A DNA stretch of 64,000 nucleotides, taken from Candidatus Aenigmatarchaeota archaeon (GTDB lineage: Archaea > Aenigmatarchaeota > Aenigmatarchaeia > CG10238-14). The number at the start of each line of letters is the position of its first letter. Position 1 is the first letter of the stretch. The notes beneath the pieces were generated by a model. That model was not told the origin of the DNA. It did no database searches and was given only the letters and a program-made list of their open reading frames with translations. Made by a program: the position numbers and the translations under genes. The stretch is from positions 255,971 through 319,970 of the forward strand of contig JASEGC010000001.1 in the NCBI GenBank assembly GCA_030018415.1, read 5' to 3'. This document shows, in pieces, positions 26,486 to 34,484 of this stretch.

Positions 26486-26686
26486 ATGAGATTCTTGGAT
26501 GTAATGCTACTCGTCCTTGCTATAATAGGCATATCCATAATATTGTTGAGTGTATGGATTGTAGTCTCGATTCATGCCGAAGATATGGAAAATATTCTGT
26601 TCAAGTTTAACCTGTTGACTTTTTTCGTAGGATTGTCTTATCTCATGTTCGTCTTGGTCATCCTAATACTAGTGAAGGAGAAGTGA
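26486..26686 (+). CDS. Small two-helix membrane protein
   Basis: 66 residues with two hydrophobic helices (LDVMLLVLAIIGISIILLSVW and LTFFVGLSYLMFVLVILILV). Starts with ATG at 26486. Its stop is directly followed by the structured RNA segment at 26689. Function unknown. Confidence 0.5.
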   Translation: MRFLDVMLLVLAIIGISIILLSVWIVVSIHAEDMENILFKFNLLTFFVGLSYLMFVLVILILVKEK

Positions 26687-26688
26687 AT

Positions 26689-26744
26689 AGAGTGCCTTGA
26701 CCCCATTTTCTGGGGTCGCTTAAAGCCTTATAGGCACGCACTCT
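26689..26744 (+). ncRNA. Structured RNA element of unknown type
   Basis: AGAGTGC pairs with GCACTCT at the ends, GCC/GGC extends the stem, and an internal GACCCC/GGGGTC hairpin (loop ATTTTCT) forms, with an unpaired GCTTAAAGCCTTATA arm. The stem is closed in a GC-poor region, so it is not chance. It may be a transcription terminator, a small guide RNA or a mobile repeat. I see no H/ACA or C/D boxes. Strand not certain. Confidence 0.4.
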
Positions 26745-26845
26745 AATTCATAGAAGTAGAATTGTTTATAAACAAATTTTGGTTGGAGAAAATGGTTTTT
26801 CAGATTGATAATTTCAAAAATTGAGTTTCAAGGAAAGAAAATTTC

Positions 26846-27565
26846 TTAAATGATTCTGAAACTTGCTTGTTTCAACCTCTCAACAACATGTGGATAAGGA
26901 ATGAGATTTTCAAACTCTAAATCTTCAGCCAATCTTTCGTCTATTTCTTTTAACCTTTTTCTCAAGATCTCTAAGTTTTTTTCTTTAACCAGATCTACGA
27001 GGACTGCAGGATGACATGAAATATCGTGAGCGACACAGAAATCTAAAGCTTTCAATTGTAACTGAAAGGATTCGGGAGTAGCACCGGTTAATCGAGAGAA
27101 TTCTTCTTCTGTGCAACCTTTCAAAGAAACTCTCACGTGTAAATTGCTGAATTTTTTCAATTCTTTGACATAATCTTCATCGTTCCCAAGAAGGATGCCG
27201 TTGGTTTCGAGGATGAAAGTGAAGTCAGAAGGGATATCTTCTAGAACCTGAATCAAATGCCTTTTCGAAAGAGTGGGCTCGTTACCGGTTATCCTCAACT
27301 GCCTGAAATTGAATTTTCTTGCTATGTTTGTCAACCCTTCAGAAACTTCTTCTGGTGGATAGAACTTGCCTATCTTCCCCTCTCTTGCTAAGTCATTAGA
27401 CCAACAGTAAAGACAACGCAAGTTGCAGCCAACACAGTCTGCAGAGGCTATACCACCGTAGAATCTCGCTGGTCTGAACCTATAGTATTTCCTGTAGACT
27501 TTACCGTTGACCTCCTTCGATATTATCTTCTCTATACTTTCAGATAACCTCAAAGGGTCGTACAT
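26846..27565 (-). CDS. Radical SAM protein
   Basis: 239 residues. The cluster motif is CVGCNLRCLYCWSNDL (C-x3-C-x2-C); the glycine-rich LRITGNEPTLSKRHL and FILETNGILL follow the radical SAM fold. Resembles archaeal proteins of unknown substrate related to pyruvate formate-lyase activases. Single gene in a region of small hypothetical genes. Confidence 0.8.
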   Translation of the reverse strand: MYDPLRLSESIEKIISKEVNGKVYRKYYRFRPARFYGGIASADCVGCNLRCLYCWSNDLAREGKIGKFYPPEEVSEGLTNIARKFNFRQLRITGNEPTLSKRHLIQVLEDIPSDFTFILETNGILLGNDEDYVKELKKFSNLHVRVSLKGCTEEEFSRLTGATPESFQLQLKALDFCVAHDISCHPAVLVDLVKEKNLEILRKRLKEIDERLAEDLEFENLIPYPHVVERLKQASFRII

Positions 27566-27628
27566 ACTTTAATTAATTGAGAAATGAATAAATATGCAAG
27601 TGGAAAAATTGAGCCGTTATATAAAAAT

Positions 27629-28180
27629 CTACTTCATCCATAAACATTTCTGATTTACGCATGCGCATCGATAACCCAAATCTTTAGGATAAGGTGGATT
27701 ATAAACACAAATGGACATCAAAGGTTCTTCAAATTTACTCTGACATATTTCTCCGTTACAACCTGAAACGATGCAATCGGTATCAGAAGAACATCTTCCT
27801 TGAGTTGATATGCCGTGATGTTCAATTGGAGTAGTCGTGGGAAAATTCATCCCTGGTTGACATTCTCCCCTGTAATAAACCCATTCTTCACACTCACTCC
27901 CATCGCTGAATACACAAACCCCATACTGATTTCCTTTTTCATCAGCCCTTATCTCAAGTGTTCCGTTGTGTTCTACGCAATATTCTGATGCTGGGTTTCC
28001 AAAAGGTTTTTTCTTACAAATTCCTTCCTCACAATAATATCTCACGCCGATCAATGGCTCTTTAGGAATACAATCCTCATCTTTTTCACATTCTTGTATT
28101 TTGGTCGGCGAAAGGACTAGGAATAGGATGACCAGAAGAATTAAAATTAACACAATTCCAACAGCCTGAACAGTTTTCAT
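27629..28180 (-). CDS. Secreted DUF333 and eight-cysteine-cluster protein
   Basis: 183 residues. N-terminal membrane helix (VGIVLILILLVILFLVL) acts as anchor or signal. NPASEYCVEHNGTLEI, QYGVCVFSDGSECEEWVYYRGEC matches DUF333. The C-terminal CSSDTDCIVSGCNGEICQS and RCACVNQKCLW matches the eight-cysteine-cluster domain. The cysteines are probably disulfide-bonded outside the cell. Function unknown. Confidence 0.7.
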   Translation of the reverse strand: MKTVQAVGIVLILILLVILFLVLSPTKIQECEKDEDCIPKEPLIGVRYYCEEGICKKKPFGNPASEYCVEHNGTLEIRADEKGNQYGVCVFSDGSECEEWVYYRGECQPGMNFPTTTPIEHHGISTQGRCSSDTDCIVSGCNGEICQSKFEEPLMSICVYNPPYPKDLGYRCACVNQKCLWMK

Positions 28181-28530
28181 AGGATAATTAATGTCCTTAA
28201 AAGAATTTATACCTCACGAGTTAAAGATAAAAGGCTAACTGTCTATAATCTAAGGGAGGTAAAATCGAAGAATATTGAAAAATTCTTTTTGAATTTTATT
28301 GTAGAAAAAGGCAAAATATAATTTAAACCTTTTCAAATCAACCAGAATTAGATAGATTTAAAATCTGAAACTTAAAACTAAATGAATATGAAACATTCAT
28401 TAAAGATAGGATTCAGTTTTGGTTTAACTTCAACTCTTGTTTATCCGACAGATCAAAACATTAAAATAGGGAAATCAAATAGATTTTTGTTCTTGAAAAA
28501 CACAAAAATAATTTAACATCGGGGGGAGAA
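28181..28530. other. AT-rich gap upstream of TBP
   Basis: 350 bases. It holds TATA-like boxes TTTAAA at 28323 and 28357, and one small forward frame (28382-28516, 44 residues) starting MNMKHSLKIGFSFGLT, which recalls the N-terminus of VIT1/CCC1 transporters but is too short. GGGGGGAG at about 28521 is the ribosome-binding site of tbp. The gap probably contains the tbp promoter. Confidence 0.4.
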
Positions 28531-29085
28531 ATGACAGATTTTAATGTTAAAATCGAGAACATCGTTGCTTCAGCTACTTTTGCTATCAGGATACCTTTAG
28601 AAAAAATCGTCGAACACCTAGAAGGAACTGAGTACGAACCAGAACAATTTCCAGGTTTGGTTTATCGTGTAAAGGATCCTAGAGCAGCCATGCTGATTTT
28701 TTCATCTGGGAAGATTGTATGTACAGGTGCAAGGAGTATCGCAGATGTTAGGAAAGCTATTGAAAAAGTCGCAAGGATGATAAAGTCATTGAAGTTAGAT
28801 GTTCCAAAAAAATACAAGATAGAGATAGAGAACATCGTTGCCTCAGCACAGATCCCAGCAAGGCTTAACTTGGATAAAATTACATTCGGGTTGGAAAATT
28901 CTGAGTACGAACCGAATCAATTTCCTGGCTTGGTCTACAGGATGAAAGACCCTAAGGCTGCATTACTATTGTTCAGCTCAGGTAAAGTTATCTGTACTGG
29001 TATAAGGAAGATTGAAGATGTAGAATATGCTATGAATTTTTTGTTCAAAAAATTAGAGAGTATAGATGCACTTAAAAAACCTTAG
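28531..29085 (+). CDS. tbp: TATA-box-binding protein
   Basis: 184 residues: two saddle repeats, each with IENIVASA, E-x-EP-x-QFPGLVYR and AALL/AMLIFSSGK-x-VCTG, positions about 8-90 and 100-180. It binds the TATA box and recruits TFB and RNA polymerase. A purine-rich GGGGGG site precedes the ATG. No acidic C-terminal tail. Confidence 0.96.
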   Translation: MTDFNVKIENIVASATFAIRIPLEKIVEHLEGTEYEPEQFPGLVYRVKDPRAAMLIFSSGKIVCTGARSIADVRKAIEKVARMIKSLKLDVPKKYKIEIENIVASAQIPARLNLDKITFGLENSEYEPNQFPGLVYRMKDPKAALLLFSSGKVICTGIRKIEDVEYAMNFLFKKLESIDALKKP

Positions 29086-29225
29086 ACAACCCCAATTAGA
29101 TAGATTTTGCTCCCAGTAAAAACCAATTTTTAACTGTATTATCCAACAAAGGTATTTATAACATCCACAGTCAAAAAGTAATAGTACTTAAAATCTCATT
29201 CACAAAAATTAATTGAGGTGATTCA

Positions 29226-29780
29226 TTGGTCTGGCCTTTTATTGTTTTGGTTATTGTTTTGATTGCAATAGGTATCTGCATCTACTACATAAACAAGATA
29301 ATCGTGCTCTCAAACAGGATTGACAACGCTTGGTCTCAGATAGACGTCCAACTCAAGAAAAGAGCCGATCTAGTTCCAAACCTGGTTGAAACTGTGAAGG
29401 GGTACATGAAGCATGAGAAAAATGCCATAAGGATGGTGACAAAAGCGAGAGAAAACATGATGAAAGCGAGTGACATAAAGGCAAGGGTAAAGGCTGAAGG
29501 TGAATTAACGAGAGCATTAAAAACAATCTTTGCTATAGCTGAAAATTACCCAAACTTAAAAGCAAGTGAGAATTTTAAATTGTTACAAGAACAGTTGGAA
29601 GGGATCGAAAGTAAGGTTGCTTATTCCAGACAATTCTACAACGATTGTGTGTTGAATTTTAACAATACAGTAACAACAATTCCAGGAAGGTGGTTTGCAG
29701 GAGTTGTAGGAAAGACAAAAACAAGAGAATTTTTCGAGATACCAGAAATCGAGAGAAGACCTGTGAAAGTGGAATTTTAG
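29226..29780 (+). CDS. lemA: LemA family membrane protein
   Basis: 184 residues from a TTG with GAGGTGAT upstream. One N-terminal transmembrane helix (1-22), then NAWSQIDVQLKKRADLVPNLVETVKGYMKHEK and YNDCVLNFNNTVTTIPG, typical of LemA. It is directly followed by htpX; LemA-HtpX pairs are widespread and linked to membrane protein quality control. Confidence 0.92.
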   Translation: MVWPFIVLVIVLIAIGICIYYINKIIVLSNRIDNAWSQIDVQLKKRADLVPNLVETVKGYMKHEKNAIRMVTKARENMMKASDIKARVKAEGELTRALKTIFAIAENYPNLKASENFKLLQEQLEGIESKVAYSRQFYNDCVLNFNNTVTTIPGRWFAGVVGKTKTREFFEIPEIERRPVKVEF

Positions 29781-30680
29781 ATGAAGAAAACAACATTTTA
29801 TGATGAAATAGCAAAGAACAAACGAAATTCCATCTTACTCGTAATTCTAATTTTTTCATTTTTAATCGGTTTAGTTTGGATAATAAGCCAGATTCTCGCA
29901 CCTGAATTATCTTTGATCTTTCTTGTATTCGCTGGAATCATCATGCTCCTTTACACTTATGGGACTTACATGTATGGTGATAGGATTGTTCTCGCTGCCA
30001 CAGGGGCTAAACTTGTAGATGAAGATGACAGAAGGTATACCCATCTGATAAATGTTGTCGAGGGTTTGAGTATAGCAGCAGGCGTACCTAGACCAAAGAT
30101 ATACGTCATCGAAAGCGACGAAATCAACGCATTCGCCACTGGTCGTGATTATCAACATAGTTCCGTAGCCGTGACTACTGGGTTATTGAAGAACTTGAAG
30201 AGGAATGAGATAGAAGGAGTTATAGGGCATGAAATTTCCCACATAAGGAACTATGATATTCGTTTTGCAACTTTTGTTGCTGTTTTAGTCGGGCTGGTTG
30301 CGATATTGAGTGATATGCTCTTGAGAACATTTTGGTACGGTGGTAGAAGAGAAAAAGAGGAGAAGGGTGGTGTAGGTTTATTGTTGTTGATAGGTTTTAT
30401 TCTTGCTATATTTGCTCCGATAGTTACGAGGTTGGTTCAGTTTGCCATATCAAGGAAGAGAGAATTCTTGGCTGACGCTTCATCTGCTGAATTAACACGA
30501 TACCCTGAAGGGTTGGCTTCTGCATTAGAAAAAATAATGAAGATTAATGAAGGTAAGATGAAGGTGAGTGAAGCTGTTTCACATTTGTTCTTCGTTGACC
30601 CGAATAGAAGTGCACTCGATTCGTTGTATGCCACACATCCTGATATACGTGAGCGTATTAAAATTTTACGTTCTATGTAA
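29781..30680 (+). CDS. htpX: Membrane zinc protease HtpX
   Basis: 299 residues, M48 family. Metal site HEISH at 150-154, third ligand E in KREFLADASS about 228. Transmembrane helices at about 18-35, 44-60, 163-180 and 200-218. It degrades damaged or misfolded membrane proteins from the cytoplasmic side. Starts immediately after lemA with no gap. Confidence 0.93.
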   Translation: MKKTTFYDEIAKNKRNSILLVILIFSFLIGLVWIISQILAPELSLIFLVFAGIIMLLYTYGTYMYGDRIVLAATGAKLVDEDDRRYTHLINVVEGLSIAAGVPRPKIYVIESDEINAFATGRDYQHSSVAVTTGLLKNLKRNEIEGVIGHEISHIRNYDIRFATFVAVLVGLVAILSDMLLRTFWYGGRREKEEKGGVGLLLLIGFILAIFAPIVTRLVQFAISRKREFLADASSAELTRYPEGLASALEKIMKINEGKMKVSEAVSHLFFVDPNRSALDSLYATHPDIRERIKILRSM

Positions 30681-30692
30681 ATTAATGAGATC

Positions 30693-31436
30693 ATGGAAGA
30701 GAAAGAATTAGTTTTGTTGATAGGACCTGGAACTTATTTAGTTCAAGTCGGCGAAAGAAAATTAAACACAGAACATGGTACTATCGATCTACTTGAGTTA
30801 GAGAAAAAAAAGTTTGGTGATAAAATAAAGACACATACTGGTAAAGAATTTACGATAATTAAACCGAGTGTGGTAGACATTCTAATGAGAAGAGCAAAAA
30901 GATTACCACAAATAGTGACACCTAAGGACGCCTCAATGATATTAGCTTACACAGGAATAAGTCCTGATAGTTTAATAGTGGACTCAGGGAGTGGCTCTGG
31001 TTTTCTCTCAATCTTTCTGGCATGTTATTGCAACCAAGGCAAAGTCGTAACTTATGAGAAGAGAAAAGAATTTACTGAAGTTGCCAGAAAGAACATAGAA
31101 TTGGTTGATTTGAAAAACATTCTCCTGAAAGAAAAAGACATACTTAAAGGTATTGATGAAAGGGATGTGGATCTGATAACGTTGGATATGGAAGATGTTG
31201 AAAAAGTGGTAGAGGAATCTTTTAATGCCCTGAAACCAGGTGGTTGGCTTGTTGTATATTCCCCCCACATAGAACAAGTCATCTCAGTGAGAAAGAAAAT
31301 AGAAAAAATGAATTTTACCCAGGTTAAAACTGTTGAGAATATAACGAGAGAGTGGCGTGTAGGAAAGCATACTCTGCCAGAAGTCTCTGGAGTATTACAT
31401 ACAGGCTGGCTAACATTTGCCAGAAAAATCAGTTAA
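30693..31436 (+). CDS. trmI: tRNA (adenine-N1)-methyltransferase TrmI
   Basis: 247 residues. N-terminal RLPQIVTPKDASMIL and the SAM fold LIVDSGSGSGFLSIFLA with TYEKRKEFTEVARKNIE and ITLDMEDV are TrmI features; the C-terminus has THxxxTREW-like NITREWRVGKHTLPEV. Methylates A57/A58 in the T loop. Starts after htpX by 12 bp. Confidence 0.92.
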   Translation: MEEKELVLLIGPGTYLVQVGERKLNTEHGTIDLLELEKKKFGDKIKTHTGKEFTIIKPSVVDILMRRAKRLPQIVTPKDASMILAYTGISPDSLIVDSGSGSGFLSIFLACYCNQGKVVTYEKRKEFTEVARKNIELVDLKNILLKEKDILKGIDERDVDLITLDMEDVEKVVEESFNALKPGGWLVVYSPHIEQVISVRKKIEKMNFTQVKTVENITREWRVGKHTLPEVSGVLHTGWLTFARKIS

Positions 31437-31483
31437 CAAGATATTTAATTCTCAAATTCGATTAATTAATTTGAGGTGAACGC

Positions 31484-32116
31484 ATGGGACTCTCAACGAA
31501 TGAAAAAAGAGTCTTGGAATTATTGGTCTTGGGGTACTTGACAAGAGATGAGGGAACTAGAATAATACCGGAGGATATAAGGACAAAATTCACCCCTGAG
31601 ACGATTCAGTTCACACTCGCTGAACTACAAGCCAAGGGTTTGGTGGAATATTTTGGGGGTGAATACATGCCGACAAAAAAAGCTCAGGAACTATTCAAGA
31701 AGATGGAAGTTGCGATAGAGGAAATCATAGCACACGGTCATCCTGGGATAATCGCAACCAATAAAACAAAGATGAAGATTACGAGAGGTAATGGCCCAAA
31801 CGATGATGGTGTTATCGGGGTAAGGGCAAACAAAGCATGCATAGACCTTAAACCAGAGGTAAAAGAAAGGCTTAAATTGAGTGAAGACATGAAAATAACG
31901 ATAAACGTCGATGGGATGGAAGATAAGATCATAGCTTATGGTTCCCCTGCACTCGAGCTGAAGGACAAGAATGATATCGTTATAAAAAAGACTGACTCTA
32001 TAGATAGCAAGACTATGGCTATTCTGGCAGATAAATCGGCATACGATTTGAAAGAAGAATTAAAGAAAAAATTAAAGAAAAAAGAAACAAAAATAAGAAT
32101 CGTTTTAGAAATTTAG
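31484..32116 (+). CDS. Winged-helix / DUF371 fusion protein
   Basis: 210 residues. N-terminal 70 residues form a winged helix (STNEKRVLELLVLGYLTRDE, TIQFTLAELQAKGLVEYFGGE). The C-terminal part matches DUF371: IAHGHPGIIATNKTKMKITRG, DGVIGVRANKACIDLKPEV, YGSPALELKDKNDIVIKKTDSIDSKTM. DUF371 is archaeal, of unknown function. The fusion suggests a DNA- or RNA-linked role. A TTTAATTCTC box lies upstream at 31442; AGGTGAA precedes the ATG. Confidence 0.75.
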   Translation: MGLSTNEKRVLELLVLGYLTRDEGTRIIPEDIRTKFTPETIQFTLAELQAKGLVEYFGGEYMPTKKAQELFKKMEVAIEEIIAHGHPGIIATNKTKMKITRGNGPNDDGVIGVRANKACIDLKPEVKERLKLSEDMKITINVDGMEDKIIAYGSPALELKDKNDIVIKKTDSIDSKTMAILADKSAYDLKEELKKKLKKKETKIRIVLEI

Positions 32117-32132
32117 TGAAGTAATAACCTTC

Positions 32133-33014
32133 TCATTTAAGTTCTAGTTTAGTTTCCAAATCTGTAGGAATTAATAATTTAGCAAAATGGTACATCGTAT
32201 AAAGTTCCCATGCGAAGAACCCATAAGCAAAGAAGCCAAGGAATGGTATCTCGAATATTTTGATTTCACTTAAAATCGGCACAGTGTAATACCATTTTGT
32301 ATAAGCCCAGTAATTCCAGAATTCCCAAAAGAAACCACAAATATAACCAGCCACAAAAAGTGAAAGTACTATGTTTAATTTTCCTTTTTTGATTTGACTG
32401 ATCAACGATCTTTCGTGAAACAAATAATTGATAGGATCCAAAAGAAATATAAAACCAATCCAAACAAATGCCCACATGTAAGGAGAATGATACAAAAAGG
32501 GAGTTATTACAAATATCAACCCGATCAGAATCGATGAGTAAATTAATGAATTGCTAATTCTAATTTTTGTTGTTCTAGTTTTCCTGAAGAATCTCAATCC
32601 TTTGATCAATTCTGTTGTCTCCATGACAGCAGGCAGTATAGTTGAAATTGCTACATAACATGGGATACATTTACCAGGTTCTGTTGGAGTCCCGATATAA
32701 TACCAACCACCTAAAAATTTATTATAGAACTCAAAGATCAACCAAAAAATGGCTGATAAGAAAACTAAGATGATAAACTTTCTGGGTCGATTGGTTATGT
32801 ACGAGTTTCCTTCAAGCATGTACACGAGACTATCAACAAGAAAAATATAACCAAACCAGACCATAGCAATGAACCAGTAAACAAAGGGTTCAATCCTCAA
32901 GAATGTTGTTATCTCACCAAGAATTATCAGTAAAATTCCTAAGAAACCTAAGTAGATGGATAATAATCCAAAGGATCTTTTTTTACTAGATTCTTTCCTT
33001 TGTTTATCGCCCAT
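32133..33014 (-). CDS. Multi-pass membrane protein with internal duplication
   Basis: 293 residues, about eight transmembrane helices. The two halves look duplicated: WFGYIFLVDSLVYMLEGNSYI and EFYNKFLGGWYYIGTPT in the first, WIGFIFLLDPINYLFHERSLI and WEFWNYWAYTKWYYTVPI in the second. This pattern recalls carotenoid cyclase-like or lipid-modifying membrane enzymes but no catalytic motif is certain. Divergent from the PAP2 phosphatase gene. Confidence 0.55.
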   Translation of the reverse strand: MGDKQRKESSKKRSFGLLSIYLGFLGILLIILGEITTFLRIEPFVYWFIAMVWFGYIFLVDSLVYMLEGNSYITNRPRKFIILVFLSAIFWLIFEFYNKFLGGWYYIGTPTEPGKCIPCYVAISTILPAVMETTELIKGLRFFRKTRTTKIRISNSLIYSSILIGLIFVITPFLYHSPYMWAFVWIGFIFLLDPINYLFHERSLISQIKKGKLNIVLSLFVAGYICGFFWEFWNYWAYTKWYYTVPILSEIKIFEIPFLGFFAYGFFAWELYTMYHFAKLLIPTDLETKLELK

Positions 33015-33048
33015 ATTATTAATATGAACTTAAAGTAAATTATTTTTG

Positions 33049-33543
33049 ATGAACCAGATAGTTATGGTGTTTTGGGAATTCCTCTCAATCTTCGGAAGTT
33101 TCATCTTTTGGATTATCGTAACTGTATTATCAGTTATAGTCTTCTTGTTCAGCTCAAAAAGAATAAAGAAGAAAATGCTTTGGTTTATTTCAACAGTTTT
33201 ACCTTCAGTAATCTTGAGTCGTTTTATTACTGAAATAATCAAAATGATTTTTAAGATATCACGACCTTGTATCGGTCCAGAATGCCCTATCACTTATTCT
33301 TTCCCGAGTGGACATGCAACTGTTATATTCGCAGCTGTAACAGTAATATCACTTAATTACAAGAATTGGCGTATTACAACTCTTATGACGGTTTTTGCTG
33401 TGTTGGTTGCATTGTCACGTTTAATGTTAGGTTTACATAGATTGGAAGATATTTTTGTCGGTTCAATCATCGGAATTATAGTCGCTGTTTTAGTTCGAAG
33501 AACATACGAGAATTATCAAAGGAAAATTAAAGAAATCATTTGA
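33049..33543 (+). CDS. PAP2-type membrane phosphatase
   Basis: 164 residues with four to five helices. Catalytic motifs K-x6-RP (KMIFKISRPC), PSGH (SFPSGHA) and SR-x5-H-x3-D (SRLMLGLHRLED) are all intact. These enzymes remove phosphate from lipid or isoprenoid phosphates such as undecaprenyl or dolichyl diphosphate or phosphatidic acid. The location next to membrane genes and a lycopene-cyclase-like pseudogene suggests isoprenoid or lipid metabolism. ATG 33049; a TTG one codon earlier is possible. Confidence 0.85.
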   Translation: MNQIVMVFWEFLSIFGSFIFWIIVTVLSVIVFLFSSKRIKKKMLWFISTVLPSVILSRFITEIIKMIFKISRPCIGPECPITYSFPSGHATVIFAAVTVISLNYKNWRITTLMTVFAVLVALSRLMLGLHRLEDIFVGSIIGIIVAVLVRRTYENYQRKIKEII

Positions 33544-33565
33544 AAAATTAAGTAAGGGGTTACCA

Positions 33566-33820
33566 TCAATTAAAAAATATCGTGTTTCTTAACGTACTTC
33601 CATACAAAAATATCAACCCAATAATACCCCAAAGAGGCACCACAATCGATGAACTTGTTCGTAACGGAGAAGTGGGATAAATCTATAAAAACTGTCCAAA
33701 CAACGCATAAAGTCCAAAACCGCCCAAAAATTCGACTACGAAACCTATGAGACAACTTAGAACAAACATCTCAATATAATCGTTTCTGTCCTTCCTGGCG
33801 GATTTCTTTTTTGGTCTCAC
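33566..33820 (-). pseudogene. Membrane protein gene with internal TAG
   Basis: Starting from a GTG at 33818-33820, 84 codons run to TGA at 33566 and codon 46 is TAG (33683-33685). Upstream of it is MFVLSCLIGFVVEFLGGFGL and downstream the same frame continues IYPTSPLRTSSSIVVPLWGI, both hydrophobic and consistent with one two- to three-helix protein. The TAG probably replaces a Tyr codon. Most likely a pseudogene; read-through is not supported by anything else. Confidence 0.45.
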
Positions 33821-33962
33821 ATTAAATTTTTGTTCTTTCTAGAATTAAAAATTATCTTAGATAGGAAAGTTGGGGTTTGAACCAAAAAATGGATTCTTTT
33901 TTTCTCGACACTCAACATCGAACTCGTAACTCTAGAATAGAAATAAAGAATGAACATGTGTG

Positions 33963-34101
33963 TTATTTGTAGACTTTCTTTCTATGTTCAAAAGCATGAA
34001 AGATAATTAGATCATTTTTGATTTTGTAAAGTAATCTATACTTTTCTACAGGCTCACTTCTTTAAAGTTTCGTCCAATCCCTTAGAAATCTGAAACTTCA
34101 T
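33963..34101 (-). pseudogene. RelE/ParE-type toxin remnant
   Basis: Reverse strand begins MKFQISKGLDETLKK, then a frame change to EPVEKYRLLYKIKNDLIIFHAFEHRKKVYK and TAA. These are the first and last parts of a RelE-like toxin (YRLLYKI...HRKKVYK is the C-terminal signature). The middle helices are deleted and the frame is lost, so it is inactive. Its ATG overlaps the stop of the antitoxin frame as ATGA. Confidence 0.65.
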
Positions 34102-34308
34102 TTATATCTCTTTTTCAGTTCAGAAACAGACATAAAGGTAAGAACTCTATCTCTCCTCACATCTTCCCTACTTCTTCTGATGCCGGCCATCAGCTCTTTA
34201 TTCCTCTTCCCAAGATTCTAAATCACTCTTCATTCTTTTTACTACAGAAAGTAATCCGTCTGTTGGCACTTTGGTTTTAGTTTCTAACCTTTCTCTTAAC
34301 ATTCGCAT
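34098..34308 (-). pseudogene. Frameshifted antitoxin of the RelE module
   Basis: The first frame reads MRMLRERLETKTKVPTDGLL to DLESWEEE and TAA at 34198. The other frame continues NKELMAGIRRSREDVRRDRV, LTFMSVSELKKRYK and stops in the toxin start ATGA. This is the layout of an archaeal antitoxin cut by a one-base shift near 34205. Together with the toxin remnant it is a dead toxin-antitoxin locus next to a tRNA gene. Confidence 0.55.
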
Positions 34309-34341
34309 TGTCTCACCGTAAATTATAATTACATCTAATAT

Positions 34342-34428
34342 GGGGAAGCCGTGATTTGAACACGGGTCGCGAGGTTTTTCTTTAACCACCCGAACCTCGA
34401 ATCCTAGACCAAACTAGACTACTTCCCC
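34342..34428 (-). tRNA. tRNA-Pro (CGG) with intron
   Basis: Reverse strand cloverleaf: acceptor GGGGAAG/CTTCCCC, D arm GTCT...GGAT, anticodon stem CGAGG/CCTCG, T arm with CGTG-TTCAAAT-CACG. The loop TTCGGG gives U33, anticodon CGG and G37, and a 13-nt insert at 34376-34388 lies after position 37. Without it the length is 74. No CCA is encoded. Confidence 0.88.
34376..34388 (-). other. Intron of tRNA-Pro
   Basis: 13 nt at the canonical 37/38 site; removal gives a 7-nt anticodon loop. Boundaries inferred from loop length. Confidence 0.7.
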
Positions 34429-34484
34429 GAATATATTCCTAAGTTAGAGTTAAATCCTCATACATTAAATTTTATTTGAATTTC

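Noticed and set aside
33870-33900. GTTTGAACC resembling a tRNA T arm
   Set aside because: No acceptor or anticodon stem around it; chance or very old remnant.
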